From assembly GCA_041395625.1 (NCBI GenBank), contig JAWLAE010000002.1, positions 558,001-622,000 on the forward strand: a stretch of 64,000 bases of DNA, written 5' to 3'. The notes under the pieces were generated by a model. That model searched no databases and was not told the origin of the DNA. It saw nothing but the letters and a program-made list of their open reading frames with translations. The translations under genes and the position numbers were made by a program. Shown piece after piece: positions 7,989 to 15,847 of this stretch (position 1 is the first letter of the stretch; each line of letters opens with the position of its first letter). This DNA is from CADEED01 sp041395625 (GTDB lineage Bacteria > Pseudomonadota > Gammaproteobacteria > Steroidobacterales > Steroidobacteraceae).

Positions 7989-8966
7989 CTAGCGCTGCAA
8001 TTCCCGCAAGACTCGCAGGCCGTGGCCATCGCCGCGCAATTCGATCGGGAAGCCGCCCCGAATGGCGGGGCGCAAGAACCCCGGGCCGCCGCTCCACGAG
8101 CCGCCTTTCAGGACGTGACTGGTGCAGGTCTCGACAATATGCACGCTACCGTCGCTCGGTGCACCCGCATGCGTGCCACCGGCGCAGTCCTGGGTCCATT
8201 CGGACAGATTCCCGAGCACGTCGTACATACCCAGTTTGTTCGGCTGGAAACTACCGACCGGCGCAGCAGCCGCATAGCCGTCGTCGCAATCGAACAAACC
8301 GGGCTTCCATTGCGCAGCATAGGTCCGCCCAAATGCCGCATCGGCTCCGTTCACGCGCTCGCAAGCCGTTGCACCTAACAGTTCAGGTGTTGGAACGTCG
8401 CCCTGACCAAGTCGAGCCACGTACTCCCACTCAGCTTCCGTCGGAATGCGGTACTGGTGTCCCGTCTTCCGACTGAGCCACTGAAGATACGCACTGAAGT
8501 CGTTGGAGCTGAGGCAGGTCGCCGGGTAATTATCATCCACCGGAAAGCCCGGCGCACGCCAACTGGCATCAGGTTTGAATTCCCATGCCGTGCCACGCAG
8601 CACAAAACACCCCGCGGTTTGATAGCCCGTGGCATCAGCGAACTCGCTGAACTGCGCGACCGTGAGCTCGTAACGGCCGATGGCGAAGGGGTACGCGATA
8701 CGCACGTCGTGCGCCGGACGCTCCTCGAGAATTCGTTCCCGCGGCACGTTGCCCACAATTGTTTCATCATCTGCAGACCCCATGCGAAAAGCGCCCGGCT
8801 CGATCCGCACGAGCTGCGGACAGGTCTCGCAGTCTTGCCAGTACTGACTATCCGCCGTTGCCGAGATGCGGCGGCTGTCAACACAGCCGCTGACGGTCAA
8901 TGCGACAAGCAATAAGCTAGCGAACGCATGGCGTGAACTGACCCCGGGAAATACATTCATGTACAT
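7989..8966 (-). CDS. SUMF/FGE-sulfatase domain lipoprotein
   Basis: A 325-residue exported protein. Its N-terminus is a lipoprotein signal ending at VSGC, so it should be anchored facing the periplasm. The rest is one formylglycine-generating-enzyme (SUMF) fold: DCETCPQLVRI, GAFRMGS, PFAIGRYELTVAQF, RIPTEAEWEYVAR and the closing VLKGGSWSG with LRVLRE. True FGEs carry a copper-binding cysteine pair in the GGS motif; none is present here, so formylglycine synthesis is unlikely. Many other cysteines suggest disulfides. Two in-frame ATGs (8966 and 8960) are possible; GGGGAT lies upstream. It stands alone, with no sulfatase beside it. Confidence 0.8.
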   Translation of the reverse strand: MYMNVFPGVSSRHAFASLLLVALTVSGCVDSRRISATADSQYWQDCETCPQLVRIEPGAFRMGSADDETIVGNVPRERILEERPAHDVRIAYPFAIGRYELTVAQFSEFADATGYQTAGCFVLRGTAWEFKPDASWRAPGFPVDDNYPATCLSSNDFSAYLQWLSRKTGHQYRIPTEAEWEYVARLGQGDVPTPELLGATACERVNGADAAFGRTYAAQWKPGLFDCDDGYAAAAPVGSFQPNKLGMYDVLGNLSEWTQDCAGGTHAGAPSDGSVHIVETCTSHVLKGGSWSGGPGFLRPAIRGGFPIELRGDGHGLRVLRELQR

Positions 8967-9236
8967 TCAACATCCCCAAGCTTGCAACTGCGAAGTGTAG
9001 CAGCGGAAAACCCTGGGGCGCCGTGTGTGTGCCACTGGCACCGCGAGGCAGACATGGTCAATGGACGTGTCGATAAGATGGTCAGTCATGCGGTATGTAT
9101 TTCTACCTACAAGTTCACTCGAATCAAGACACGTCATGCTATCAACGCCTACACTCATGATCGGCGCTACGAATTGGCATACGACTTCAAGAGCTAACAG
9201 TAGCTTGTCCCCAGAATGCACCCGCGAGGAATTGCC

Positions 9237-10280
9237 ATGGCTGATTATGAAACGCAATCTCTGGAATTCGATGAGATCGGTGTCGCCGCCGCGCAAATGA
9301 ATCCGGTAATCGTCGATGCGAAAAGCCCCGCCATGGGCAAACGCGCCAACCTGCAGCAGTTGCTGTATCTGTGCGATCAGGCGCATGCGGCGTCAATGGC
9401 GTGGCCAAACGGCAAAGTGAACCTGGTGGTCTTTCCTGAGTTCGCCATAACCGGATACGATTTCATCTGGCAGACCAAGGATTTCCTTGACGTCGCGCTG
9501 GACCTGGACGGGGAAGAGATTCGGGCGATCGGCGCAAAGGCCAAAGAGCTGAACATCTACGTCGCTTTCGCCTCGCACATCAAAGAGCCGGACTGGCCGG
9601 GACATTACTTCAACTGCTCACTGCTCATGGGGCCGAGCGGAAAATTGATCCACAAGCATTGGAAAGCACACAGCACCGGCCCTGGTGCCGAGTACGCTAC
9701 GACGACTCACGATGTGCTGGACGAGTTCATCGAACGCTATGGTGCCGATGCGCTGTGGCCGATCGCCCGCACGCCCATCGGCAATATCGCGACCTACACC
9801 TGCGCCGAGGGCTTTCAACCGGAAACGGCTCGTGCATTCGCGTTCAAAGGGGCGGAAATCCTGTGCCGTTGTATCGGTGGCGGCGGCCATTTGAACAAGA
9901 GCGGCATGTATCAACTCCAGTTCCGCGCTGACTGCGCGTCCAGCAATCTCTATGGCGTCTACTCAAACGGCGGTTCGGGCGTGGCAATGAACGGCATTAG
10001 CGCGCCGGAAAACGGCTTTGGCGGCGGCTCAATGATTGTCGACTTCTTTGGCCGCGTACTCAATGAGGCACACGATTCGAGAGAGGCCATTGTCTTCGAG
10101 AAGATCCCGATCGCCAGCTTCCGCAGCTCCCGCGCAAAACCGAGCATTCGCAGCGAGCTCTATGCCACGGTCTACGAAACGACGCCCGGCAAGTATCCGG
10201 CAAATCTATATTCAGACCACGGCGTGCCCGCCAATGCCATGGCGGCGATGGAACTCGCCGCCAGACACGCTCGGTATTGA
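9237..10280 (+). CDS. Nitrilase-superfamily amidase (carbon-nitrogen hydrolase)
   Basis: A 347-residue C-N hydrolase. The Glu-Lys-Cys triad is visible as FPEFA (Glu68), HKHWKAH (Lys143) and YTCAEG (Cys189). It has no signal peptide, so it acts in the cytoplasm. Length and the CAEG motif resemble aliphatic amidases and formamidases more than true nitrilases, but the substrate cannot be read from sequence. An upstream ATG at 9216 is in frame; I chose 9237 because GCGAGGA lies six bases before it. It converges on the PQQ dehydrogenase gene with a nine-base gap. The 270 bases before it are a divergent intergenic region without a clear motif. Confidence 0.85.
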   Translation: MADYETQSLEFDEIGVAAAQMNPVIVDAKSPAMGKRANLQQLLYLCDQAHAASMAWPNGKVNLVVFPEFAITGYDFIWQTKDFLDVALDLDGEEIRAIGAKAKELNIYVAFASHIKEPDWPGHYFNCSLLMGPSGKLIHKHWKAHSTGPGAEYATTTHDVLDEFIERYGADALWPIARTPIGNIATYTCAEGFQPETARAFAFKGAEILCRCIGGGGHLNKSGMYQLQFRADCASSNLYGVYSNGGSGVAMNGISAPENGFGGGSMIVDFFGRVLNEAHDSREAIVFEKIPIASFRSSRAKPSIRSELYATVYETTPGKYPANLYSDHGVPANAMAAMELAARHARY

Positions 10281-10289
10281 TGTTGGTTG

Positions 10290-12215
10290 CTACTTGGGCA
10301 GCGCATAGGCGATCAATTGATCGCTCAATGCTGTACCCACTAGGGTGCTGCCGCCGGCAGCAATGACCACGTATTGCCGCCCACCTGTCTCGTAGGTCAT
10401 GGGCACCGCCATACCCGGCACCGGCAGATCTGCCGACCACAGCTCCTCACCTGTGTCGACGTCGAGAGCATGCAAGGTACTGTCCATGGTCGCGGCAATG
10501 AAGATCACCCCCCCGGCGGTGACGATCGGACCACCGACCATGGGAGAGCCCCAGGATTTGGGTGTTTTCAGAAGATTGAATGGGCCGAAAGATACTTGGC
10601 CCAAGGGCCGCCGCCACAAGAATTCGCCAGTGTCCATGTTGATCGCTGACAGCTCACCCCACGGTGGCGGATTGCACGGCACGCCGAAAGGGGAATTCCA
10701 CATGCTGATTTCCAGTCTGTATGGCGTTCCTGCCATGTAGCCCGACGCGGAGTTGCCCTCCTGGTACTTGGCTTGCTCTGCAGCGGTGCCAGCGACAGCG
10801 ATCAGTCGACTTACCATGCCCACGTTGTTGGCCTTGACGATCAAGACTTTGCGCGTCGGGTCGAAGGCCGCTCCGCCCCAGTTGCCACCCCCTGCCGGCG
10901 AGGGCAGCATCAGCGACCCGCGCTCGCTCGGCGGTGTAAAGATGCCCTCGTAGCGCAGCGCGCGGAAGCTCTCTCGGCACTTGTCCCGGTCCCACCAGAT
11001 AACGCCGAAGACGTCTTCTTCACGCAGAATCTGGTGCGAGAAAGGCGCGGGCTTGACTGGGAACGGTTGAGTGCGGGCGGCCTTTTCGCCGGGAATATCC
11101 GAGGCTGGCACCGGCCGCTCCTCGATTGGAAACAACGGTTCGCCCGTCTCTCGATGGAACACGAATACGGTGCCCATCTTGGTGATTTGAATCACCGCCG
11201 GCACGGTCTTGCCGTCGCGGTTCAGATCTACCAACATCGGCTGAGCCGGCAGGTCGTAGTCGAACAGGTCGTGGTGAACCATCTGATAGTGCCAGACAAC
11301 CTTGCCGGTCGCCCCGTCGATGGCCAGCAGCGCGTTGGCGTAAGGTATCGGCTCACCGCGCTGCGCCCCATACACATCCACACTAGGGCTGCCCGTCGGC
11401 ATGAACACCATATTGCGCGCGGTGTCGACCGTGAAGGGTGGCCAGACGTCGGCGCCACCTGTCGCGTTGCTCAAGTGTTCGGGAATTGTGATGAGCCGCC
11501 ACAGCAGCGCGCCTGTGCGGGCATCCAGGGCACGTATCACGCCGTCGGCGGAATCGGCGCGGATGTTGTCGCCGACGGCACCGCCTACGATGATCGCATC
11601 GCCGAGCACTGCCGGAGGAGAAGACAGGAAAATGTCGCCAGTGCCACCGTAACGCGGCTCTTTCAAATTGACGAAGCCACCGTCACCGAAGTCCGCGCAA
11701 GGTCTGCCAGAATCCGCATCCACCGCGAACAGACGCCCGTCACGATCACCGTTGAAGATCCGCCTCTGGCAGGCCGTTTTCTGCAAGGGCTTGTCTGCCT
11801 GCCAATAGCTGACGCCGCGGCAATGAAAAGAATTGACCTCCTGGGCGATGAGCTGCGCGTGCGGGTCGAATGCCCATTTCTCGACCCCCGTTTCGGGGTC
11901 AAGCGCCAGGATACGATTGACCGGCGTGCAGATATACAGGTGGTTGTTAGCAAAGATCGGCGTTACCTCGTACGAGGCCGGGTTCACGCCGTCTTTGAAT
12001 CTATCGCTGTGGCCACTGCGATGAACCCATGCCACTTCGAGTCGTTGCACGGTTTCACGATTGATCTGATCGAGAGCTGAGTAACGGCCGCCACCGGGCA
12101 CGGCGCCGAAGCTGCTCCAACCGCGGTTGGATTTGGGGTCCGCCCCGACGGCAGCGGCGATCGTCAGCATGGCTGCGCAAAACGCGACGGTCTTGGTCCA
12201 AGCACGTCGGTTCAT
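10290..12215 (-). CDS. Exported PQQ-dependent dehydrogenase (quinoprotein, eight-blade propeller)
   Basis: A 641-residue quinoprotein of the membrane glucose/quinate dehydrogenase type. The start at 12215 gives a signal peptide (positive MNRRAWTK, hydrophobic run, cleavage near AVGADP) and has AAGGA upstream. Propeller repeats such as ALDPETGVEKWAFD, ALDARTGALLW, AIDGATGKVVWHYQ and ALDVDTGEELW are plain. It lacks the N-terminal five-helix membrane anchor of E. coli Gcd, and no c-type heme CxxCH was seen, so it is a periplasmic PQQ enzyme without its own cytochrome. The likely substrate is an alcohol or polyol; this is open. No pqq synthesis genes are in the window. Confidence 0.88.
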   Translation of the reverse strand: MNRRAWTKTVAFCAAMLTIAAAVGADPKSNRGWSSFGAVPGGGRYSALDQINRETVQRLEVAWVHRSGHSDRFKDGVNPASYEVTPIFANNHLYICTPVNRILALDPETGVEKWAFDPHAQLIAQEVNSFHCRGVSYWQADKPLQKTACQRRIFNGDRDGRLFAVDADSGRPCADFGDGGFVNLKEPRYGGTGDIFLSSPPAVLGDAIIVGGAVGDNIRADSADGVIRALDARTGALLWRLITIPEHLSNATGGADVWPPFTVDTARNMVFMPTGSPSVDVYGAQRGEPIPYANALLAIDGATGKVVWHYQMVHHDLFDYDLPAQPMLVDLNRDGKTVPAVIQITKMGTVFVFHRETGEPLFPIEERPVPASDIPGEKAARTQPFPVKPAPFSHQILREEDVFGVIWWDRDKCRESFRALRYEGIFTPPSERGSLMLPSPAGGGNWGGAAFDPTRKVLIVKANNVGMVSRLIAVAGTAAEQAKYQEGNSASGYMAGTPYRLEISMWNSPFGVPCNPPPWGELSAINMDTGEFLWRRPLGQVSFGPFNLLKTPKSWGSPMVGGPIVTAGGVIFIAATMDSTLHALDVDTGEELWSADLPVPGMAVPMTYETGGRQYVVIAAGGSTLVGTALSDQLIAYALPK

Positions 12216-12420
12216 CCAACAAGTCCTTCGGCCGCAGAGCGGCGAACCTCGGGACGTCACCGTATCCGGTTAGCGGGGACAGTGCCTTGACGCATGTCAA
12301 TTCGCCATCGGCCGCAGCGCGTTAGTGTTGCGGCACAATAACTCACGCTGCCGCCCCAAGATCGATTTCCTCCTTGCAGATAGCGCGCGCTTCCTGCCCC
12401 CCGAGTCGAATGGTATTCAC

Positions 12421-13089
12421 ATGACCACCTACTCCCTCTGGCTCTACTTCCACATCATGCTGGTCGTGTTTTCGCTAGGGCCCGATATTGCCGTGTTTTC
12501 AGCGTCCCAGTATGCGAAGAACACCAGCCTCAGCGTCGAGGCACGAGCCACTTTGATGAAGCTCGGGGGCTTTCTGGATCTGTTCCCCCGCACCAGTTTC
12601 GCCCTGTTCCTTCCCGTGGGCATGCACCTGGCCCGCGGTATGGATCTTTATCCTGTGACTCCCACCATGCTGGCGATCGCCTGGCTGATCACTCTCACTT
12701 GGATCGTGATGATCTTCGTGATTTACAGGAATGAGGGCAAGCCGTTAGCGATACGGCTAACGATGGTGCAAACAGTCTATCAGTTGGTCATCGGTGCCGT
12801 TTTCGTGGCCATTGGCTTGCAGTCATTGGTGACCGGCGCGCCGCTGGCCGCGGGTTGGTTCGCATTGAAGATGCTGTTATTCGGACTGATGTTCTGGACC
12901 GCAATGGCGGTCGAGATCGCCTATCGACCGCTGTTCATACCGTACCTCGAGATACTCCAATTCGGCTCGACGCCAGAGCGGGAGAGGCTGTTCAGGAAAT
13001 ACGTCAATCGCGCACTGATCGGTGTATTCGTGATCTACCTGGAGGTCGCGGGCATGGCGTTCCTCGGAGCGACGAAGCCGTTCTATTAG
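12421..13089 (+). CDS. Small multi-pass membrane protein, DUF2269-like
   Basis: A 222-residue integral membrane protein with about six hydrophobic segments (roughly residues 6-28, 52-72, 80-102, 112-136, 142-162 and 198-219). Charged residues lie in the loops between them. The pattern resembles DUF2269-type proteins, sometimes annotated as putative electron-transfer or integral membrane proteins, but I cannot name a reaction. The ATG at 12421 is the first that starts directly on the hydrophobic N-terminus; a longer frame back to 12325 looks non-coding. It diverges from the PQQ dehydrogenase gene across 205 bases and might serve the same respiratory step, which is inference only. Confidence 0.7.
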   Translation: MTTYSLWLYFHIMLVVFSLGPDIAVFSASQYAKNTSLSVEARATLMKLGGFLDLFPRTSFALFLPVGMHLARGMDLYPVTPTMLAIAWLITLTWIVMIFVIYRNEGKPLAIRLTMVQTVYQLVIGAVFVAIGLQSLVTGAPLAAGWFALKMLLFGLMFWTAMAVEIAYRPLFIPYLEILQFGSTPERERLFRKYVNRALIGVFVIYLEVAGMAFLGATKPFY

Positions 13090-13160
13090 TCCAGCCCGTC
13101 GAACGCACTTTCGCGCAGCTCGGTGCCGGCACCTGACAAGAGAACGAGAGTAGGATTGTT

Positions 13161-13221
13161 CGCGGCTACGCCGCGCGTCCCTCGCTCACGCTCGGGACCG
13201 CCCGCGCACTGCGCGCGGGCG
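13161..13221. repeat. Cluster of short palindromes (REP-like intergenic element)
   Basis: Three hairpins follow one another: CGCGGC-TAC-GCCGCG (13161-13175), GTCCC...GGGAC (13177-13198) and CCCGCGC...GCGCGGG (13201-13219). The GC-rich palindromes, lack of a T-run and intergenic site argue for a repeat family and against a simple terminator. The core CGGGACCGCC at 13193-13202 recurs at 19900-19909 in the element between mlaA and mlaB. Confidence 0.55.
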
Positions 13222-13267
13222 TCGGTCGCCGCCGCTGCGCGCCGGCTCCTCGAACCCTATTGTTCAT

Positions 13268-13291
13268 TGTTCGTGGGTTCGAATCCGCCAA
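13268..13291 (+). repeat. Inverted, internally deleted copy of the tRNA-Ser 3' end
   Basis: Bases 13268-13286 are identical, in inverted orientation, to 19 bases of the adjacent tRNA-Ser gene (13321-13339, the T arm). They are followed at once by GCCAA, the 3' tail of the same tRNA, so the copy equals the tRNA end with a 10-base block (acceptor and T-stem strand) removed. The two copies face each other across a short spacer. Confidence 0.85.
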
Positions 13292-13306
13292 CGGCAGCGA
13301 TGAACT

Positions 13307-13396
13307 TGGCGGAGAGAGTGGGATTCGAACCCACGAACACCTTGCGATGTTACTTGACTTCCAATCAAGCGCCTTCGACCGCTCGGCCATCTCTCC
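13307..13396 (-). tRNA. tRNA-Ser (anticodon GGA)
   Basis: The minus strand folds as a class II tRNA of 90 bases. GGAGAGA pairs with UCUCUCC as acceptor stem, the anticodon arm is CUUGA-UUGGAAG-UCAAG with anticodon GGA, there is a long variable arm (UAACAUCGCAAGGUGUU) as required for serine, and the T arm is GUGGG-UUCGAAU-CCCAC. The discriminator G is followed by an encoded CCA (13309-13307). Confidence 0.97.
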
Positions 13397-13428
13397 GGTA
13401 AAGCGAAACAAAAACAAAGAGTTAAGTG

Positions 13429-13434
13429 ACTATA
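13429..13434 (-). promoter_or_regulatory. Probable -10 box of the tRNA-Ser gene
   Basis: TATAGT on the minus strand lies 32 bases before the mature 5' end of the tRNA, a fitting distance for a short 5' leader. The matching -35 region is weak. The tract between the box and the tRNA is unusually AT-rich for this genome. Confidence 0.45.
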
Positions 13435-13526
13435 CTCGAAATACCCTGTACGCAGTTCTCGCGACTACGAGTCGGCGCGCATGATACCAGCGCGCCCGAC
13501 CGCTGCGCACGGATTGCAGCGCCCGA

Positions 13527-13817
13527 TCAGGCTTGCGGCGCCGGGGTCTTGGGCTGGGCAAATTTGGGTGGGTGATCGAGACAACCGTCTTCATCGGTCC
13601 GCGGTCGCTCCGGATCGATCAGCTCTGGCACTTTGAGTGCCGCTCGCGTGTCCGGCGCCTCGAGCCCCGCGGGCACTTCGAGCGGCGGCAGTTCCTTGGC
13701 ACCGGCGTAGTCATCTGGCTTGGCGCAGGTTGCTTTGAAGGTACCGCACGCTGTGAGCGCCGTCATGCAGAGCGCGACGAGTCCAATACGGACATGGGAC
13801 ATTGACAGTTTCTTCAT
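13527..13817 (-). CDS. Short lipoprotein resembling the BamC N-terminal segment
   Basis: A 96-residue lipoprotein: signal MSHVRIGLVALCMTALTAC with lipidated Cys in the LTAC box. The mature part is proline-rich (DDYAGAKELPPLEVPAGL, then DPERP). That block resembles the unstructured N-terminal lasso of BamC (NlpB), which binds BamD in the outer-membrane assembly machine. The gene lies 24 bases after dapA, the same place as nlpB/bamC after dapA in E. coli. Both helix-grip domains of BamC are missing, so this is either a reduced BamC or an unrelated lipoprotein. Two starts are possible (13817 or 13802), neither with a good Shine-Dalgarno. Confidence 0.7.
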   Translation of the reverse strand: MKKLSMSHVRIGLVALCMTALTACGTFKATCAKPDDYAGAKELPPLEVPAGLEAPDTRAALKVPELIDPERPRTDEDGCLDHPPKFAQPKTPAPQA

Positions 13818-13841
13818 GCTGATTAGTGACTCAGTTAGCCT

Positions 13842-14726
13842 TCAGGAGTTCAGCTCGATGCCCGCGTCGCGCAGCGCGTCGGTCACGGCAGCATGCCAGT
13901 TGGCCGACAGCGGCGTGAGCGGCAGCCGGATGCCAGACGGCATCATACCCATCTGCGCGAGCGCCCACTTCACGGGTATCGGGTTGGCTTCGACGAAAAG
14001 ATTGCGGTGCAAGCCTGCGAGGCGGCCATCGATCTCGGCAGCCCGAGTCAGATCGCCGGCCCGCACGGCAGCGATCATGTCGGCCATCGCGCGCGGGGCG
14101 ACGTTCGCAGTGACGGAAATGACGCCCGCGGCGCCGGCTGTGACGGCCTCGCGGGCCGTCAAATCGTCACCGCTCAGGACGGCAAACTCAGCGGGGCACG
14201 CGGTCGCCACCTGCCTGATGCGCGCCGGCTCGGGTACAGCCTCCTTCAGGCCCCCGATCCGGGGCAAGGCAGCCAGGCGCACCACGGTGGGTGGCAACAT
14301 GTCCACGGCCGTCCGTCCCGGCACGTTGTAGAGCACGACGGGGACTTCTGAAGCTTGGGATACCGCTTCGAAGTGACGATACAAGCCTTCCTGGGTCGGC
14401 TTGTTGTATGCCGGTGTCACCACGAGCAACGCGTCGACGCCGAGTGCGGACAGCCAGCGCGCCCGCTCGACCGAGCTGGCGGTGCTGTTAGTGCCCGCGC
14501 CCACAATGACTGCCGCTCGGCCGCGCGCGCGCTCGACGGCGCGGAGCGTCAATTCGCGCAGTTCCGGGTCTAGCAACGTCGGCGATTCACCTGTTGTTCC
14601 GCCCACAACGATGCCGCTCGTGCCATTGGCAAGATGCCAGTCGATGAGCCGCGACCAGGCCTCGAAATCGAGGCTGCCGTCCGGTCGCATCGGCGTGACG
14701 ATGGCGACCAGGCTGCCGGAAAACAT
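13842..14726 (-). CDS. dapA: 4-hydroxy-tetrahydrodipicolinate synthase
   Basis: DapA condenses pyruvate with aspartate semialdehyde, the first committed step to diaminopimelate and lysine. The 294-residue barrel has the catalytic set at E. coli numbering: Thr44-Thr45 in GGTTGES, Tyr133 in YNVPGRT and the Schiff-base Lys161 in GGLKEA. The ATG at 14726 starts on the conserved FSGSLVAIVTPM. It is followed by the BamC-like lipoprotein gene and diverges from the GcvR-like gene, the arrangement nlpB-dapA / gcvR-bcp known from E. coli. Confidence 0.97.
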   Translation of the reverse strand: MFSGSLVAIVTPMRPDGSLDFEAWSRLIDWHLANGTSGIVVGGTTGESPTLLDPELRELTLRAVERARGRAAVIVGAGTNSTASSVERARWLSALGVDALLVVTPAYNKPTQEGLYRHFEAVSQASEVPVVLYNVPGRTAVDMLPPTVVRLAALPRIGGLKEAVPEPARIRQVATACPAEFAVLSGDDLTAREAVTAGAAGVISVTANVAPRAMADMIAAVRAGDLTRAAEIDGRLAGLHRNLFVEANPIPVKWALAQMGMMPSGIRLPLTPLSANWHAAVTDALRDAGIELNS

Positions 14727-14842
14727 GGGCTATCCAGGGGGTTGATAAAGCTGCCGAATGTTACGGGGCGGCAGCCGCCATTCGCAAGCGCTGCGCGCGA
14801 CAGGTACACTTGTCGGCCAGTCTTGAGGCCAGCCTGCAGCCG

Positions 14843-15373
14843 ATGAAACAACACATTGCCATTTCCGCCATCGGCAGCGACCGCACCGGCATGGTCCACG
14901 ACCTCACCAAGATCGTGTCGGATTGCAGCGGCAGCATCAGCGAGAGCCGCATGACCGCGCTCGGCAGCGAGTTCGCCATGTTGTTGCTCGTGTCCGGCAA
15001 CTGGCATTCACTCGCAAAACTGGAGACGGAGCTGCAGAAGCTGGCGGCAGACACGGATCTCGCGGTACATGTCAAACGCACCGAGCCTCGTGGGCCACGC
15101 ACGGAAATGGTGCCCTACTCCGTGGATGTCGTCTGTCTCGACCAGACCGGATTGGTCGCGGAGCTATCAGGCTTCTTTGCGGCCCGTGGCATCGACATCG
15201 CAGAGGTGGCGACGCGCAACTACCCGGCACCGCATACCGGCGCACAGATGTTCTCGGTGCAGATGATTGCCAATGTCCCGAAGCGTGTGCAGATTTCTCA
15301 ACTGCGGGAAGAGTTCATGGAATTCTGTGACGGCATGAATCTCGACGCGATACTCGAACCCGTCAAGGCGTAG
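14843..15373 (+). CDS. gcvR: GcvR-like protein with two ACT domains
   Basis: A 176-residue protein made of two ACT domains (about residues 5-85 and 95-172), with IGSDRTGMVHDLTKIVSD and CLDQTGLVAELSGFFAARGIDIAEV as the ligand-binding segments. In E. coli GcvR binds glycine and inhibits GcvA, controlling the glycine cleavage operon. The gene order (divergent from dapA, four bases before bcp) is that of E. coli gcvR. No gcvA or gcv genes are in the window, so the regulatory target is inferred. I chose ATG 14843, which starts on MKQHIAISAIG; the TTG at 14810 would add 11 residues without family match. Confidence 0.85.
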   Translation: MKQHIAISAIGSDRTGMVHDLTKIVSDCSGSISESRMTALGSEFAMLLLVSGNWHSLAKLETELQKLAADTDLAVHVKRTEPRGPRTEMVPYSVDVVCLDQTGLVAELSGFFAARGIDIAEVATRNYPAPHTGAQMFSVQMIANVPKRVQISQLREEFMEFCDGMNLDAILEPVKA

Positions 15374-15377
15374 TCAG

Positions 15378-15845
15378 ATGAGTAAGATCGCAATCGGCAA
15401 GAAAGTTCCTGCGTTCAGCGTGCCGCAGTCCGACGGCAGTACTTTCAAGCTGGCGGACGCACGCGGCAGCAAACTGGTGCTGTATTTCTATCCCAAGGAC
15501 ATGACGCCTGGATGCACCACGGAGAGCCAGAACTTCCGGGACCTGCACGCGGCGTTTCGCCGCGCCAAGACACTGGTACTCGGCGTGTCGCGCGACAGCT
15601 GCGCGTTGCACCAGAAGTTTCGCGACAGGGAAGAACTGCCCTTCGAGCTGCTGTCCGATGCCGACGAGAAACTTTGCCGGCTGTTCGACGTGATCAAGGA
15701 AAAGAACATGTACGGCAAGCAAGTCATGGGCATCGAGCGCAGTACTTTTCTGATCGATGCCGACGGCGTGTTGGCCCAGGAGTGGCGCAAAGTGAAAGTG
15801 GCCGGTCACGCCGACGAAGTGCTGGCGGCGGCCAAGGCGCTCTGA
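15378..15845 (+). CDS. bcp: Peroxiredoxin Bcp/PrxQ
   Basis: A 155-residue thiol peroxidase that reduces peroxides with electrons from thioredoxin. The peroxidatic cysteine is Cys46 in DMTPGCTTES. E. coli Bcp has its resolving cysteine five residues later; here that position is not Cys. Two other cysteines exist, Cys75 (SRDSC) and Cys100 (EKLCRLF). Xanthomonas-type PrxQ uses a distant second cysteine, so Cys75 is the best resolving candidate, though it is not at the exact Xanthomonas spacing. The gene is four bases after gcvR and two bases before the PhoH gene, a likely three-gene transcript. Confidence 0.94.
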   Translation: MSKIAIGKKVPAFSVPQSDGSTFKLADARGSKLVLYFYPKDMTPGCTTESQNFRDLHAAFRRAKTLVLGVSRDSCALHQKFRDREELPFELLSDADEKLCRLFDVIKEKNMYGKQVMGIERSTFLIDADGVLAQEWRKVKVAGHADEVLAAAKAL

Positions 15846-15847
15846 TT

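Noticed and set aside
10773..12080. 435-residue plus-strand frame over the PQQ dehydrogenase
   Set aside because: Arg/His/Ala-rich composition with no domain, fully antisense to a clear propeller protein.
13268..13291. Reading the inverted tRNA tail as an integration (att) site
   Set aside because: Att duplications are direct repeats that flank an element; this copy is inverted, lies a few dozen bases away and encloses nothing.
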